NCBI GenBank assembly: GCA_964016985.1
Contig: OZ024826.1
Location: 62,688,910-62,752,909, forward strand
Source: Anodontia alba
Lineage: Eukaryota > Mollusca > Bivalvia > Lucinida > Lucinidae
Length of the DNA: 64,000 nucleotides
Direction of reading: 5' to 3'
Part shown: positions 22,701 to 32,518 of the stretch, in pieces
How positions within the stretch are numbered: position 1 is the first letter of the stretch
Layout of the letters: each line of letters begins with the position of its first letter
The notes under the pieces: generated by a model
Told to the model about the DNA's origin: nothing
The model's input: only the letters and a program-made list of their open reading frames with translations
Database searches by the model: none
Program-made: the position numbers and the translations under genes

Positions 22701-23222
22701 TTGAAGTACCTCTCGACCGATGAATATTGGCCCGGGCGAAAACACCCACTTATACAGCAGGTGAACGGACCAAGGGACATCCCACGCGTCAGCACAAGAC
22801 TGAAATTAGTAACTGGGTCTTACGTTACTCAGAGCAGCAGGATTGCATTCAATCAAGCGCCAACAGACCCTACCTGTATGTTGTGTGGACAGGATCCGGA
22901 GACAATTGAACATGTCATAATAGAGTGTACAGCACTGCAGCATGTAAGAATACCTATCCTAGAAGCCTTTTGTGGTGAATGTGAAACATTCCTACCTCAG
23001 AGTGAAGTACAGGAGAACCTGGTGCAGCTTGTTCTTGACCCCAGTAGATTCCTATTAGTTAAAAAGAGATCACAACACAATCTGTTGGAAACTCTGAATC
23101 GACAGTCTAAACGATTATGTCAAGCTCTCCATTTGGAAAGATATAAACGACTGGCCTTGGTCCCAAACCGTAAGGAAAGAAGAGGTAATGGGAAGGCTAG
23201 GCCGCAGCACACATCGCACTGA
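19705..23222 (+). pseudogene. Retrotransposon ORF2: endonuclease, RT, zinc knuckle
   Basis: APE-type endonuclease: VVTYNCKNMETAG, LIQEHWYF (catalytic Glu), GYGGVAVLWKKNI, LLSVYMPCKG, GGDFNEDI (20197-20220), SDHYPVML (about 20428). RT: TLNTGKAPDVYGVTAEHFL, FKKKGSSTDAKNYRGITV, VFLDVKSAFDVVPHDSLL (motif A), GVRQGGILSTDLFK, and TCADDM for the catalytic xADD box (about 21877-21894). C-terminus: knuckle C-x2-C-x8-H-x4-C at 22875-22928, ending at TGA 23220. Breaks: in-frame TAA 20149, TGA 20516 (probably a former Trp codon), in-frame TAG 22242, and frameshifts near 20470, 20800, 21015 and 21395. The frame is open upstream of 19729 across the ORF1 stop with no ATG, which suggests coupled translation in the ancestor. 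Non-functional but relatively young decay. Confidence 0.9.
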
Positions 23223-23391
23223 ACGCCGTGTTTTTATTGAGATTTTTGTTGTTTAGATGTAAATAGAGTGGTTGAGAGAAACCATTTCAGTCCCTGTACA
23301 TACCACCAAACGTACATAGAAGTTAAACTTAAGAAGACTCCACTCGGAGGTGTGCCATTTGTGGCAGAATCTATATGGAACGGAACGGAAC

Positions 23392-24357
23392 GATGGCGAC
23401 CATGGAGGCCATCTTGGATTTCCGACTGGAACAATTTTAGCTACTTTTGATCTACAAGTCACCCCGATGCTTCCTACCAAGTTTCGAGTCAATTGGCATT
23501 TGGGGTTAGGAGAAGAAGCGAAAAATAGATTTTCAAGATGGCCGCCATGGCGGCCATCTTGGATTTAGGATCGGCACAATTTTAGCTATTTTTGATCTAC
23601 ATGTCACACCTATGCTTCCTATCAAGTTTGGAGTCAATTGGCCTTTCGGTTCAGGAGAAGAAGCAAAAAATAGATTTTCAAGATGACTGCCATGGCAGCC
23701 ATCTTGGATTTCCGATCGGAACAATTTTAGCCATTTTTGATCTACAAGTCACCCCGATGCTTCCTACCAAGTTTCGAGTCAATTGGCTTTTGGGTTCAGG
23801 AGAAGAAGCGAAAAATAGATTTTCAAGATGGCTGCCATGGCGGCCATCATGGATTTCAAATCGGCACGATTTTAGCTATTTTTGATCTACAAGTCACCCC
23901 AATGCTTCCTAGCAAGTTTGGAGTCAATTGGCCTTTTGGTTCAGGAGAAGAAGCGAAAAATAGATTTTCAAGATGGCGGCCATGGCGGCCATCTTGGATT
24001 TTCGATCGGCACGATTTTAGCTATTTTTGATCTACAAGTCACCCCGACGCTTCCTAGCAAGTTTGGAGTCAACTGACCTTTCGGTTCAGGAGAAGAAGCG
24101 AAAAATAGATTTTCAAGATGGCGGCCATGGCGGCCATCTTGGATTTCCGACCGGCACGATTTTAGCTATTTTTGATCTACAAGTCACCCCGATGCTTCCT
24201 AGCAAGTTTGGAGTCAATTGGCCTTTCGGTTCAGGAGAAGAAGCGAAAAATAGATTTTCAAGATGGCGGCCATGGCGGCCATCTTGGATTTCCGATCGGC
24301 ACGATTTTAGCTATTTTTGATCTACAGGTCACCCTGATGCTTCCTACCAAGTATTGA
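23392..24357 (+). repeat. Right half of 145-bp array (homogeneous)
   Basis: Seven monomers of 145 bp with starts near 23447, 23592, 23737, 23882, 24027, 24172 and 24317. They are very similar to those at 1-505. The perfect palindromic core GGCGGCCATGGCGGCC is present in several. The regularly spaced 61-97-codon frames are produced by the repeat. Confidence 0.92.
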
Positions 24358-24510
24358 GTCAATTGGCCCAGGGGTGTAGGAGGAGTAGGCTTTTAAAGCA
24401 ATTGTTGACGCCGCACGACGGACGACGCACGACGCACGACGGACGACGGATGACGGACATTGACTGACCACAATAGCTCACCATGAGCACTTCGTGCTCA
24501 GGTGAGCTAA

Positions 24511-26795
24511 TAAAACAGGGACGTGACAAGGGCCCATACAAATGTATGGGGAAGCAAATTTGACCTTGATGCGAAAAGGTCAAACGTCAACGTATGACCA
24601 TCATTTTAGCAATTTTAGTAGACCTCCCGTCCCCGATGATTTGTACAAAGATAAGGCCCCAAGGCTTACTTGGTTCTGGAGAAGAAGATTTCTAAAGGTT
24701 TTTATCTTATACGGGCATGGCAGCCACCTTGGTCAACGGACTGCAACCATTTAAGCAATCTTTTGTTCTCCCGCCTAAAGGAGGCGCCACATGAAATTTG
24801 AGCAACAATGGCCCAACAGCTTCAGAGGAGAAGTCATTTGACATTCTCAACATTTTTCCCATGCAAATGTATTGGCCCATACAAATACACAGGGATGCAA
24901 ACTTGACATTGCCGTAAAACGGTCAAACGTCAACGTAGGACCATTATTTTAGCAACTTTGGTAGACCTCCCGTCCCAAATGATTTTTGCAAAGATTCAGC
25001 CCCAAGGCATCCTGGGTTTTGGAGAAGAAGGTTTTCATACGCCAGTTTGAAAAACGGTCGTTTTATGTTATTCTCCTCGGCGCCCGTCCGTCTGTAAAAT
25101 TTTCGTTTCCGGATAACTCATCCTACAGTTTACATCCGATCAAGCTGAAAGTTGATATAAAGTTAGACCATGAAGTGGAGCAGCGCATATTATTTTGAGG
25201 TTACTCTCCACCAAATATTAATAGAGTTATGCCCCTTTGAAAATTTTTGTTAACATTTCGTTTCCGGATAACTCCTCCTTCATTTTACATCCGATCAAGC
25301 TAAATTTTGATATAAAGTTAGACCATGATGTGGAGCAGCGCATATTGTTTCGAGGTTACAGTCCACAAAATATTAACAGAATTATGCCCCTTTGAAATTT
25401 TTTGGTAAACATTTCGTTTCAGGCTAACTCCTCTTACAGTTTACATCCGATCAAACTAAAACTTGAAATATAGTAAGACCATGATGTGGAGCAGTGCATA
25501 TTATTTCGAGGTTACAGTCCACCAAATATTATCAGTGTTATGCCCCTTGATTGTTTTGAAAACATTACATTTCTGGCCAACTTTTATAGATTATATCCGA
25601 TCAAGCAGAAACTAGGTATATAGTTAGACCATGATGTGGAGCAGCACATATTGTTTCTAGGTTACAGTCCACCAAATATTAATAGAGTTATGCCTCTTTG
25701 AACATTTTTGTAAACATTTCATTTTCTGCTAACTCCCCGTACAGATTATATCCGATCAAGCTGAAACTTAATATAGTTAGACATGATGTGGAGCAGCGCA
25801 TATTGTTTCGAGGTTACAGTCCACCAAATACTAACAGGGCTATGCTCTTTGAAAATTGTGTAAATATTTCGTTTCGGGCTAACTCCTCCTATAAATTACA
25901 TCCTTGATATATAATTAGACCATGATGTGTCGCAGTACATATTGTTTCGAGGTTACAGTCCACCAAATATTCTAGCTAACTACTCCTACAGTTTACATCC
26001 CATCAACTCCTCCTATAGAGTACATCCAGTCAAGCTGAAACTTGGCTTATAGTTCGACCATGATATGGAGCAGCGCATATATATTCAAGGTAGCAGTTCA
26101 CCAAATATTAATATTAACAGAGTTATGCCCTTTTTTAAAATTTCTGTTAACTTTTTATTTTCCGGCTAACTCCTACAGTTTACATCTGATCAATCTGAAA
26201 CTTGATATATAGTTAGACTATGATGTGGAGCAGTGCATATTGTTTCGAGGTCATCGCCCCTCCTTTTAACAGCGCTATTAACGATTTCCATTAAAACTTC
26301 GTCAATGGGATTAAATGGTGGATGGGCGTATATTACCCCGCTTGCAATTTTTAGTTCCTTTGCCTAAAGGAGGCTCCGCATGAAATATGAGCAAAATTGG
26401 CTTTGCGGCTTCAGAGGAGAAGTCGTTTGAAATTCTCAACATTTTTCCCATACAAATGTATAGGACCCATACAAATACATAAGGAAGCAAACTTGACCTT
26501 GCCGTAGAAAGATCACACGTCAACGTCAATGAGATTCAGCCCAAAGGCATCATCGGTTCTAGAGAAATGAGTTTTAATGGTTTTTACCATATATGGGCAT
26601 TGCGGCCATCTTGGTCAATGGACCGCGACCATTTTAGCAATCTTTCGTTCCCCCATCCTAAGGAAATTTGAGCAAAATGGCTCTGCGGCTTCAGACAAGT
26701 CGTTTGAAAATGTTAAAGGACAGGCGGACGGACCAGCGAACAACGGACAAAAAGTGATCACTATAGTTCATCCTGAGCGTAGCTCAGGTGAGCTA
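24511..26795 (+). mobile_element. Array element with ~150-bp core and shared tail
   Basis: 24530-24730 and 24850-25050 are two copies of an internal module ('tacaaatgtatggggaagc', GACCTTGATGCGAAAAGG, ATGATTTGTACAAAG); a third lies at 26430-26560. 25080-26260 is the tandem core. 26690-26795 is the tail: AGGACAGGCGGACGGACC, then GTGATCACTATAG, GAGCGTAGCTC hairpin and AGGTGAGCTAA. The head is not recognisable; the element abuts the previous one at 24510. No protein. Confidence 0.75.
25080..26260 (+). repeat. Tandem array, ~150-bp monomers
   Basis: Eight copies keyed by 'gatgtggagcagcgcatatt' near 25175, 25331, 25482, 25633, 25786, 25923, 26062 and 26223 (spacing 137-161). Each also has TTTACATCCGATCAAGCTGA and GAGGTTACAGTCCACCAAAT blocks. 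One or two monomers are shortened (about 25880-26000). Confidence 0.88.
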
Positions 26796-26830
26796 AAAAT
26801 GTTACCATAAGCTTGCTCAGAATAAATAGT

Positions 26831-26866
26831 CTCAGGTGAGCTACAGGACCACTGGTCCTCTGGTTA
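26831..26866 (-). repeat. Isolated 5' head of array element, reversed
   Basis: On the minus strand this reads AACCAGAGGACCAGTGGTCC then TGTAGCTCACCTGAG, a head with its AGGACCAGTGGTCCT palindrome. It abuts a TTA microsatellite and has no array of its own beside it. Confidence 0.6.
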
Positions 26867-26886
26867 TTATTATTATTATTATTATA
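26864..26886 (+). repeat. (TTA)n microsatellite
   Basis: About seven TTA/TAT repeats directly at the outer edge of the reversed element head. Confidence 0.85.
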
Positions 26887-27391
26887 GTACTAAAATTCTA
26901 TATAAAAATATTGCGACCAAATCAATGACACCGTCGTTGAAAAAAAATTACTGCAACAGAAATATATTTATTATTTTATTGTTAGCGGTGAAATCAGTGT
27001 ACATCTGGTGAAAATAAAAGTGGTATCAATCACTAGTGAATTGATATCGTATCATTTCACTAATGTCTGATACGATTTATATTTTCACTCCTCGCTTTGG
27101 ACGACTTCGGTTTTCTTCATTGTTTCAGAAGTGGATGTTACCTCCACTTCAGATTTTTGAACTCTTCTAAATTGTTTGTTTCTGAACTAAACTATCAAGT
27201 GTTGGTATGCATTTTCTTAGTTAGAATGTAAGGAACATGTTGGTATCAAAATTATTTTGATTTGCCGAAACTTTTTGTTTTTGTTTTCTCCAGCGTTTTA
27301 CATGTTAAGCACTGAGCGTCGACGCCATGACGTTCATGTTTTGTTTGGTGACGTTAGTGATGACGTCAGAAACGCGCATTGGCGTGTAAAC
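26887..27391. other. AT-rich spacer with short inverted repeats
   Basis: 27030-27085 contains a 'tatcgtatcatttcactaa / tctgatacgat' inverted pair and 27120-27160 a GAAGTGGATGTTACCTCCACTTC hairpin-type pair. No gene. Confidence 0.4.
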
Positions 27392-27575
27392 AATAAAATA
27401 AAAAGAAGATTTACTCTTTTTCAGTGAATACCATAAAAATTTTCATCTCGTGTAATGAAAACATTCAAATTTTCACTCGTGCTTCGCTCTCGTGAAAATA
27501 CTGATGTTTTTCATTACACACGATGACAATATTTATGGTATTCACAGCCAAAGAGTAAATATCCTCTATTTATTA
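27392..27575. repeat. Long hairpin (~84-bp arms)
   Basis: Left arm 27392-27475 and right arm 27491-27575 are near-perfect reverse complements (TTTACTCTTTTTCAGTGAAT... against ...ATTCACAGCCAAAGAGTAAA) around a 15-bp loop TCGTGCTTCGCTCTC. Likely a MITE or foldback element. Confidence 0.85.
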
Positions 27576-27763
27576 TTTATTTATTAATTTTATTGTATTA
27601 TATAATAAACAGATACTCATGTTTGATTCAGTTAAATAACATTTGTCTAGGTACGCGCAACGGGTGCCCAGATCGGTGTAATCAAGACTCTAAGTGACCT
27701 ACTGAATCACTGGATACTGTGGATTAAATCAAAGAACAGAGAAGACCCTGCTCTGAACCAGCA

Positions 27764-27767
<4 letters not shown>

Positions 27768-27826
<59 letters not shown>
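27768..27826 (+). repeat. (TA)n microsatellite
   Basis: A pure TA tract of about 59 bp. 27576-27767 and 27827-27990 hold nothing recognisable apart from one GCAAACAGTGTAGACCCAGA half-cassette at 27897. Confidence 0.95.
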
Positions 27827-27828
<2 letters not shown>

Positions 27829-27993
27829 TCAACCTACTTGAGTTTTCCTGTATTAACTACCGAAATAACCCTAAGTATTGGGACGGACAGGCCTTTGCAA
27901 ACAGTGTAGACCCAGATGAGACGCCGCAGAATGTGGTGTATGATCTGTGTCTGCACTGTTTGCCACACATACAGCTAAGCAGTTAACCAATAT

Positions 27994-28176
27994 TGTGCAC
28001 ATTCTTTCACCAGAAACTGACCACTGCCATTCTTCAATCAGCGGAAGGGAGAGAATGACCGTAGAAAATATTTCATCATCAAATCTCCACGAATATTGCC
28101 GACCCAGTGGGATCCAAAACCCGCAACGTCCTGATAACCAGTCAGATGAGCAGCCAACTGAGCCACCGAGGCAGGC
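27994..28176 (-). repeat. tRNA-derived SINE, copy 3
   Basis: The minus strand begins GCCTCGGTGGCTCAGTTGGC (A-box region) then GCTCATCTGACTGG and a mutated B box (GCGGGTTTTGGATCC). The body continues through TTTCTACGGTCATTCTCTCC to a GTTAA end at about 27994. The best preserved tRNA head of this family in the window. Confidence 0.8.
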
Positions 28177-28194
28177 TTTTCTGGTCAGAGTACG

Positions 28195-28670
28195 CCAAGT
28201 TTCCAGGGGTGGGGGCAAGCTGCCCAGGTCAGGGTATCTGCACCCTGGGGGGGTGGGGGGGGGGGGGGGGGCAGGGAGGGGAGGGGCAAGCTCTCCAGGC
28301 CAGAGTATCTTACCCTCCTTACTGTCCGAAGAAAGATAGGTAATAGTAAATATTCGAATTACTCTGACCGGTTCAATGGGAAATTCTCAGTGGGAAATTC
28401 TACTAAAATGATAAAATATCTTTCTGAACTGTGTCTGCAAAGATTACTAAGTTTGGGAGAAAGCTGCTTAGGCCACAGTATCTTGGTCTTAACTCCTTCC
28501 CATAAAGAGAACAATAGGTAAAAGCATATATTAATACAGTTTTTATAGCTGTATAATATAAATTTGTCATTAAAAAAAATAAATATTAATTTGAACCGAG
28601 TTTCTCAGGGTTTCTGAGGTGGAGGGCAAGCTGCCCAGGGCGGGGGGGAGGGGGTGGGGGCAAGATAAAC
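28195..28670 (+). repeat. Degenerate G-rich VNTR with poly(G)
   Basis: Four imperfect copies of a unit containing GGCAAGCTGCCCAGG and CAGAGTATCTTACC (near 28210, 28288, 28450, 28625), with spacing of 80-170 bp. Long G runs sit at about 28243-28271 and 28640-28665. Frames here are composition artefacts. Confidence 0.65.
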
Positions 28671-29514
28671 AAATGAGATATAGTTAATTAAAGCATTTCT
28701 GCTGATTTGCATGGGTTTTTTGCAATTGTGTTTTTGAGCCTATAGGCAATAGCCATATAGCCATACATTGACAGGTTTAAGGTAGTTACCACATGTACCC
28801 AGTACACAAGAAATGTTAAAAGTCATCATATGCCCTGGACCATGAACTATTAAAGTTTTTGCTTTAACATTATGTTCTAATTTTCAAAAAGACAGCTCCC
28901 TATTTACTATTTCATGAAATATTTTACTACACAAATATTGCTTGCTGCATTTCTTCTGCTCAGTACGAATATACATATCCTGGCAGAGTAGGGTTGTTAG
29001 TCTTAGTAAAATAACTTTCCACAAGGGCGGGGTAGACAACACCTTAGGAGTCATTTTGAAACTAAATGAAAGCTTCAATTGTTTTCATTGTTTTCCACTT
29101 CCATTGTTCCTGTAAAATGAATTTTCAAATATACATTTCTTCATAATTTTATATATGTACGAGTAAAATGGACAAGTTCAGGCACAGATAACCCCTAGGG
29201 ATAAAATGATGATCACAGTTTACGGCTTTTGCTACTTTTATCACATGCTGTAAGTTTCTATCCTTGGTTTTCAATATATTTTAGAAGAATGACTTTAAAA
29301 ACTTTTTTCCCCTTGGAATCCAGAAAACTCTGGTGCTTTCATTTTTTTATTTTTTTTACGTTAATGTCTAGAGCTGCTTCAGGAGATAGGGATGAGGTTT
29401 CTGTCATGTAAAATTAGATTTAGTTCCACAGTAGGTTTTTTTTTTTTTTTTTTGGCTGATCATTTCAAAGTGTTTCCCTTGTTGCGGTCCTTGTATGTTG
29501 GTGCAACTGTACCC
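28671..29514. other. No recognisable gene
   Basis: AT-rich with T-runs (e.g. 29436-29453). No motif-bearing frame. Perhaps one of the older unique stretches. Confidence 0.4.
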
Positions 29515-29748
29515 TTAACCCTTAAAACGCCAAGAAAACCTACATCTAAAAATGTCGTCTGTTTTTGTCGTCTGCTGAATATTCTTGCTAACTTTTCAAA
29601 CATGCTTTTTGCATACAGGCAAACAGTGTGGACCCAGATCAGACTGCTCCTGATCTGGGTCCACACTGTTTGCAACAATGACTTTTAAAAGTAACTGGCA
29701 GAAAACAAAGCAGACGACAATTGTTGTGATTGGCGCTTTAAGGGTTAA
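29515..29748. mobile_element. 234-bp MITE with TTAA ends
   Basis: TTAA (29515-29518) then CCCTTAAAACGCCAA on the left; TTGGCGCTTTAAGGG then TTAA (29745-29748) on the right. TTAA duplication and CCC ends fit piggyBac/Kolobok-type mobilisation (inference). The interior has GTCGTCTGC words and a perfect 24-bp-arm hairpin at 29619-29673 (GCAAACAGTGTGGACC and GATCAG, then loop). A second copy is at 62400-62613 and a decayed one at about 60975-61190. Confidence 0.85.
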
Positions 29749-29878
29749 TGTTTGTATTTATTTGTTTTTCATTTCTTCTTTCGGTGGCTCGGTATGCTTA
29801 ATGAGGGTAACTTCATTTATAGTTTTCCGACATACAAATATATAAAGTGCAAATTTGACCCTGCCGTTAAAACATTAA

Positions 29879-31078
29879 ACAAGAGGACCATATGGCCCTG
29901 GATTGCTCACTTGAGCTCAAGATAGCTTGTTGAAGTGATGGTGTATTGGCTTGAGAGATGTCAATAAAAGGTGGCCATTTTGTTTGGTTGCCATGGCAAA
30001 ACTTTAAAGCAGGAAATTTGTAAATCACTAGCAGGTAAAGAATACCTTACAAAGCACCAGCAGGGAAAGAAGACCCTGTGAAGTACCAGCAGGGAAACAA
30101 GACCCTGTGAAGTACCAGGGAAGGAAGTCTCTTGTCTACTTTTTGCTCTGGCGGCCATTTTGTTCAGCCGAGTGGAACCATTTTAGCAATTTTGGTAAAA
30201 GGCATAAGAGAAACATTTCTGTGAAATTATTTTGAAATCAGGCCACTGGCCCAGGAGGAAATATAGGTTAAAGGATTTTCTACTTTTAGCTCTGATGACC
30301 ATTTTGTTCAGCCAAACGGAACCATTTTAGCAATTTTGTAAAGGGGCGTATGAGGAACATATCTGTGAAATTATTTTGAAATATGGCCACTAGCCTAGGA
30401 GGAGATGTCGTTTAAAGTTTTTTTGTTGTTTTTTTTTTTTTGTTGTTTTTTTTTAGCTTTGGCGGTCATTTTATTCAGCCAAGCAGAACCATTTTAGCAA
30501 TTTTGGTAAAGGGCTTGAAGAGGAACATTTCTGTGTGAAATTATTTTGAATTGGGCCACTGACCTAGGAGTTTTTTCTATTTTAGCTCTGGCGGCCATTT
30601 TATTCAGCCGAGCGGAACCATTTTAGCAATTTGGTAGAGGGCCTTAGGAGGAACATTTCTGTGAAATTATTTTGAAATCGGACCACTGGCCGGGGAGAAT
30701 ATGTTGTTTAAAGAGCTTTTTTTCCATTTTTGGCTCCGGCAGCCATTTTGTTCAGCTAAGCAGAACCATTTTAGAATTTTGGTAGAGGGTCATAAGAGGA
30801 TCATTTTGAAATTGGGCCAAGGAGATGTTGTTTAAAGATTTTTTCTATTTTTAGCTCTGATGGCCAACTTGTTCAATGGAGCGGAATCATTTGAGCAATT
30901 TTGGTAAAGGGCCATGAGTCAAACAATTTGATAAAGTTTGGAGGAAATTGGATCAGTAGTTTAAGAGATGTCATTTAAAGAAATTGTTGACGACGCACGA
31001 CGGACAACGGAAGAGGGACACCGGACACAGGGTGATCACAATAGCTCACATTCAGCGCTTCCTGCTCAGGTGAACTAA
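29879..31078 (+). mobile_element. Complete array element, ~147-bp core
   Basis: The most intact head-to-tail example in the window. Head: ACAAGAGGACCATATGGCCC, then GCTCACTTGAG. Core: about six to seven monomers keyed by GGAACCATTTTAGCAATTTT (near 30174, 30318, 30486, 30615, 30764, 30888), with GGCGGCCATTTTGTTCAGCC and ATTTCTGTGAAATTATTTTG blocks. Tail: GACGACGCACGACGGAC tract, GTGATCACAATAGCTCAC, a degraded hairpin (TCAGCGCTTCCTGC) and TCAGGTGAACTAA. Total 1.2 kb, no coding capacity. The same core lies reversed at 46893-51125. Confidence 0.88.
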
Positions 31079-32518
31079 AAACCACAGATCAGCCTAGATC
31101 TTTGATTTTAGCAAACTTGGTAGGCATCACATGTCCAATGATAGAATGCAAATATTCAGCAACAAAGCTTTCTTAGTTCCACTGATTTAGTTTCTTAGAC
31201 GTTTTAATGTTTTATCATATATGATCAGTAGGGTAATCTTTTCTTCCGCTGACACAAGAAGGATCAATATTGTCCATTGTGCGTCCATCGTCCGTCAGTT
31301 ATATCTCCACAGTCTGCAGGCTGATCTCTATCATTTCTCACCTATAGCATGCCTCTGGTGGGACATTGATTGTATAAGCTTTTCATGGAAATCCAATGAA
31401 AACAGTGGTTGTTATGGCAACCACAAGGTCCCACACAGTCATGATGGGAAAATGCTTGTCATCACCATAACTCCTTCAGTTTTTGTTAGATGTTCCTGAA
31501 ACTTGCAGATAATGTGGACATGGATTAAATCTCGTAAATTTCGAAAACTGGTCAGATCGAATTATTAATCTTAGTTATGTCCCCTTGATTGCTGAAAAAA
31601 GTCTCTGATTGACTTTGTCATCAGCGTAACATGTTCAATTTTGATTGAATCTGACTGAAACTTAAAGATAAGGCAGACATGGATAAAATCTTAGACAAGT
31701 TCCAAAACTGGCCAGCTCGGATCATTTATCTAAGAGTTACATCCCCTTGATTGCTGAAAAAGGCTCTGTTTGACTTTGTCATAACTGTAACTCATTCAGT
31801 TTTGATCGGATGTTCTTGAAACTTGCAGATACTGTGGACATGGATGAAATCTGGGACAAGTTTGAAAACTGGCCAGATCCGATCGTTAGTATTAGAGTTA
31901 TGTCCCCTTGATTGCTGAAAAAACCTGTTTGACTGTCGTTACTATATAATACCTTCGGTATTGATCAGATGTTCCTGAAACTTGCAGATTTTGTGGACAG
32001 GGATTAAATCTCGGACAAGTTCATCAACTGGCCAGATCAGATCATTAATCTTAGAGTCACATCCCGTTGATTGCTGAAAACGCCTCTGTTTGACTGTCAT
32101 CAGCATAACATTCAGTTTTGATCAGATCTTCCTGAAATTCGCTCATAAGGTGGACATGGATGAATTCGAAAACAGTCCAGATCGGACCTTTAATCTTAGA
32201 GTTACAGCCCCTCGATTGCTGAAAAAGTCTCTGTTTGACTTTGTCATCAAGATAATTCATTCATTTTTGATCAGGCCTTTCTGAAACTTGCAGATAAGGT
32301 GGACAAGGATGGAATCTCGGACAAGTTCCAAACCTGGCCAGATCACATCTTTAATCAAAGAGTTATGTCCCCTTGATTGTTGGAAAAGCTTGTATTTGAC
32401 TTTATCATCAACAGACTTAACTTGTTTAATTTTGATTGTATGATCCTGGGACTTGCAGATAAGGTGGACTTGGATGAAGTCTTGGACGAATTTGAAAACT
32501 GTCCAGATCAGGTTATTT
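31079..32518 (+). repeat. Array element, ~160-bp core, first unit
   Basis: 31079-31200 is a decayed module fragment. 31220-31445 is a head region (CTCCACAGTCTGCAGGCTGA, GCATGCCTCTGGTGGGACAT, GTTATGGCAACCACAAGGTC). 31445-32518 holds about seven monomers keyed by CTTGATTGCTGAAAAA, 'ttcctgaaacttgcagataa' and GACAAGTTCGAAAACTGGCC. The whole arrangement is repeated at 32519-33660. Confidence 0.82.

Larger units (their letters stand above)
16750..23391 (+). mobile_element. Near full-length non-LTR retrotransposon
   Basis: 6.64 kb inserted in the 145-bp array. The left junction follows AAGATG (16749). The right end is three copies of GGAAC (about 23376-23391), a typical 3' microsatellite tail, and then the array resumes at ATGGCGACC. 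GATG flanks both sides (16746-16749, 23392-23395) as a short target duplication or microhomology. It has a ~480-bp 5' UTR, ORF1 (17237-19714), ORF2 (to 23222) and a ~170-bp 3' UTR. An endonuclease upstream of RT and a CCHC knuckle after RT place it near the I/Nimb/R1 group; the exact clade needs phylogeny. Both ORFs carry breaks, so this copy is inactive. Confidence 0.85.
15592..24510 (+). mobile_element. Array element (145-bp core) split by a LINE
   Basis: Head: ACAAGAGGCCCACGGGCC palindrome and CTCACCTGAG (15592-15628), followed by ~290 bp shared with 44721-45005. Core: diverged 145-bp monomers at 15900-16749 and, beyond the LINE, more homogeneous ones at 23392-24357. Tail: GACGACGGAC-type tract (24405-24455), CACAATAGCTCACC, GAGCAC-TTC-GTGCTC hairpin and AGGTGAGCTAA, ending at 24510. 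Removing 16750-23391 leaves a ~2.3-kb element with head, about 13-14 monomers and tail. Monomers right of the LINE are closer to the consensus than those on the left. No protein is encoded. Confidence 0.85.
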
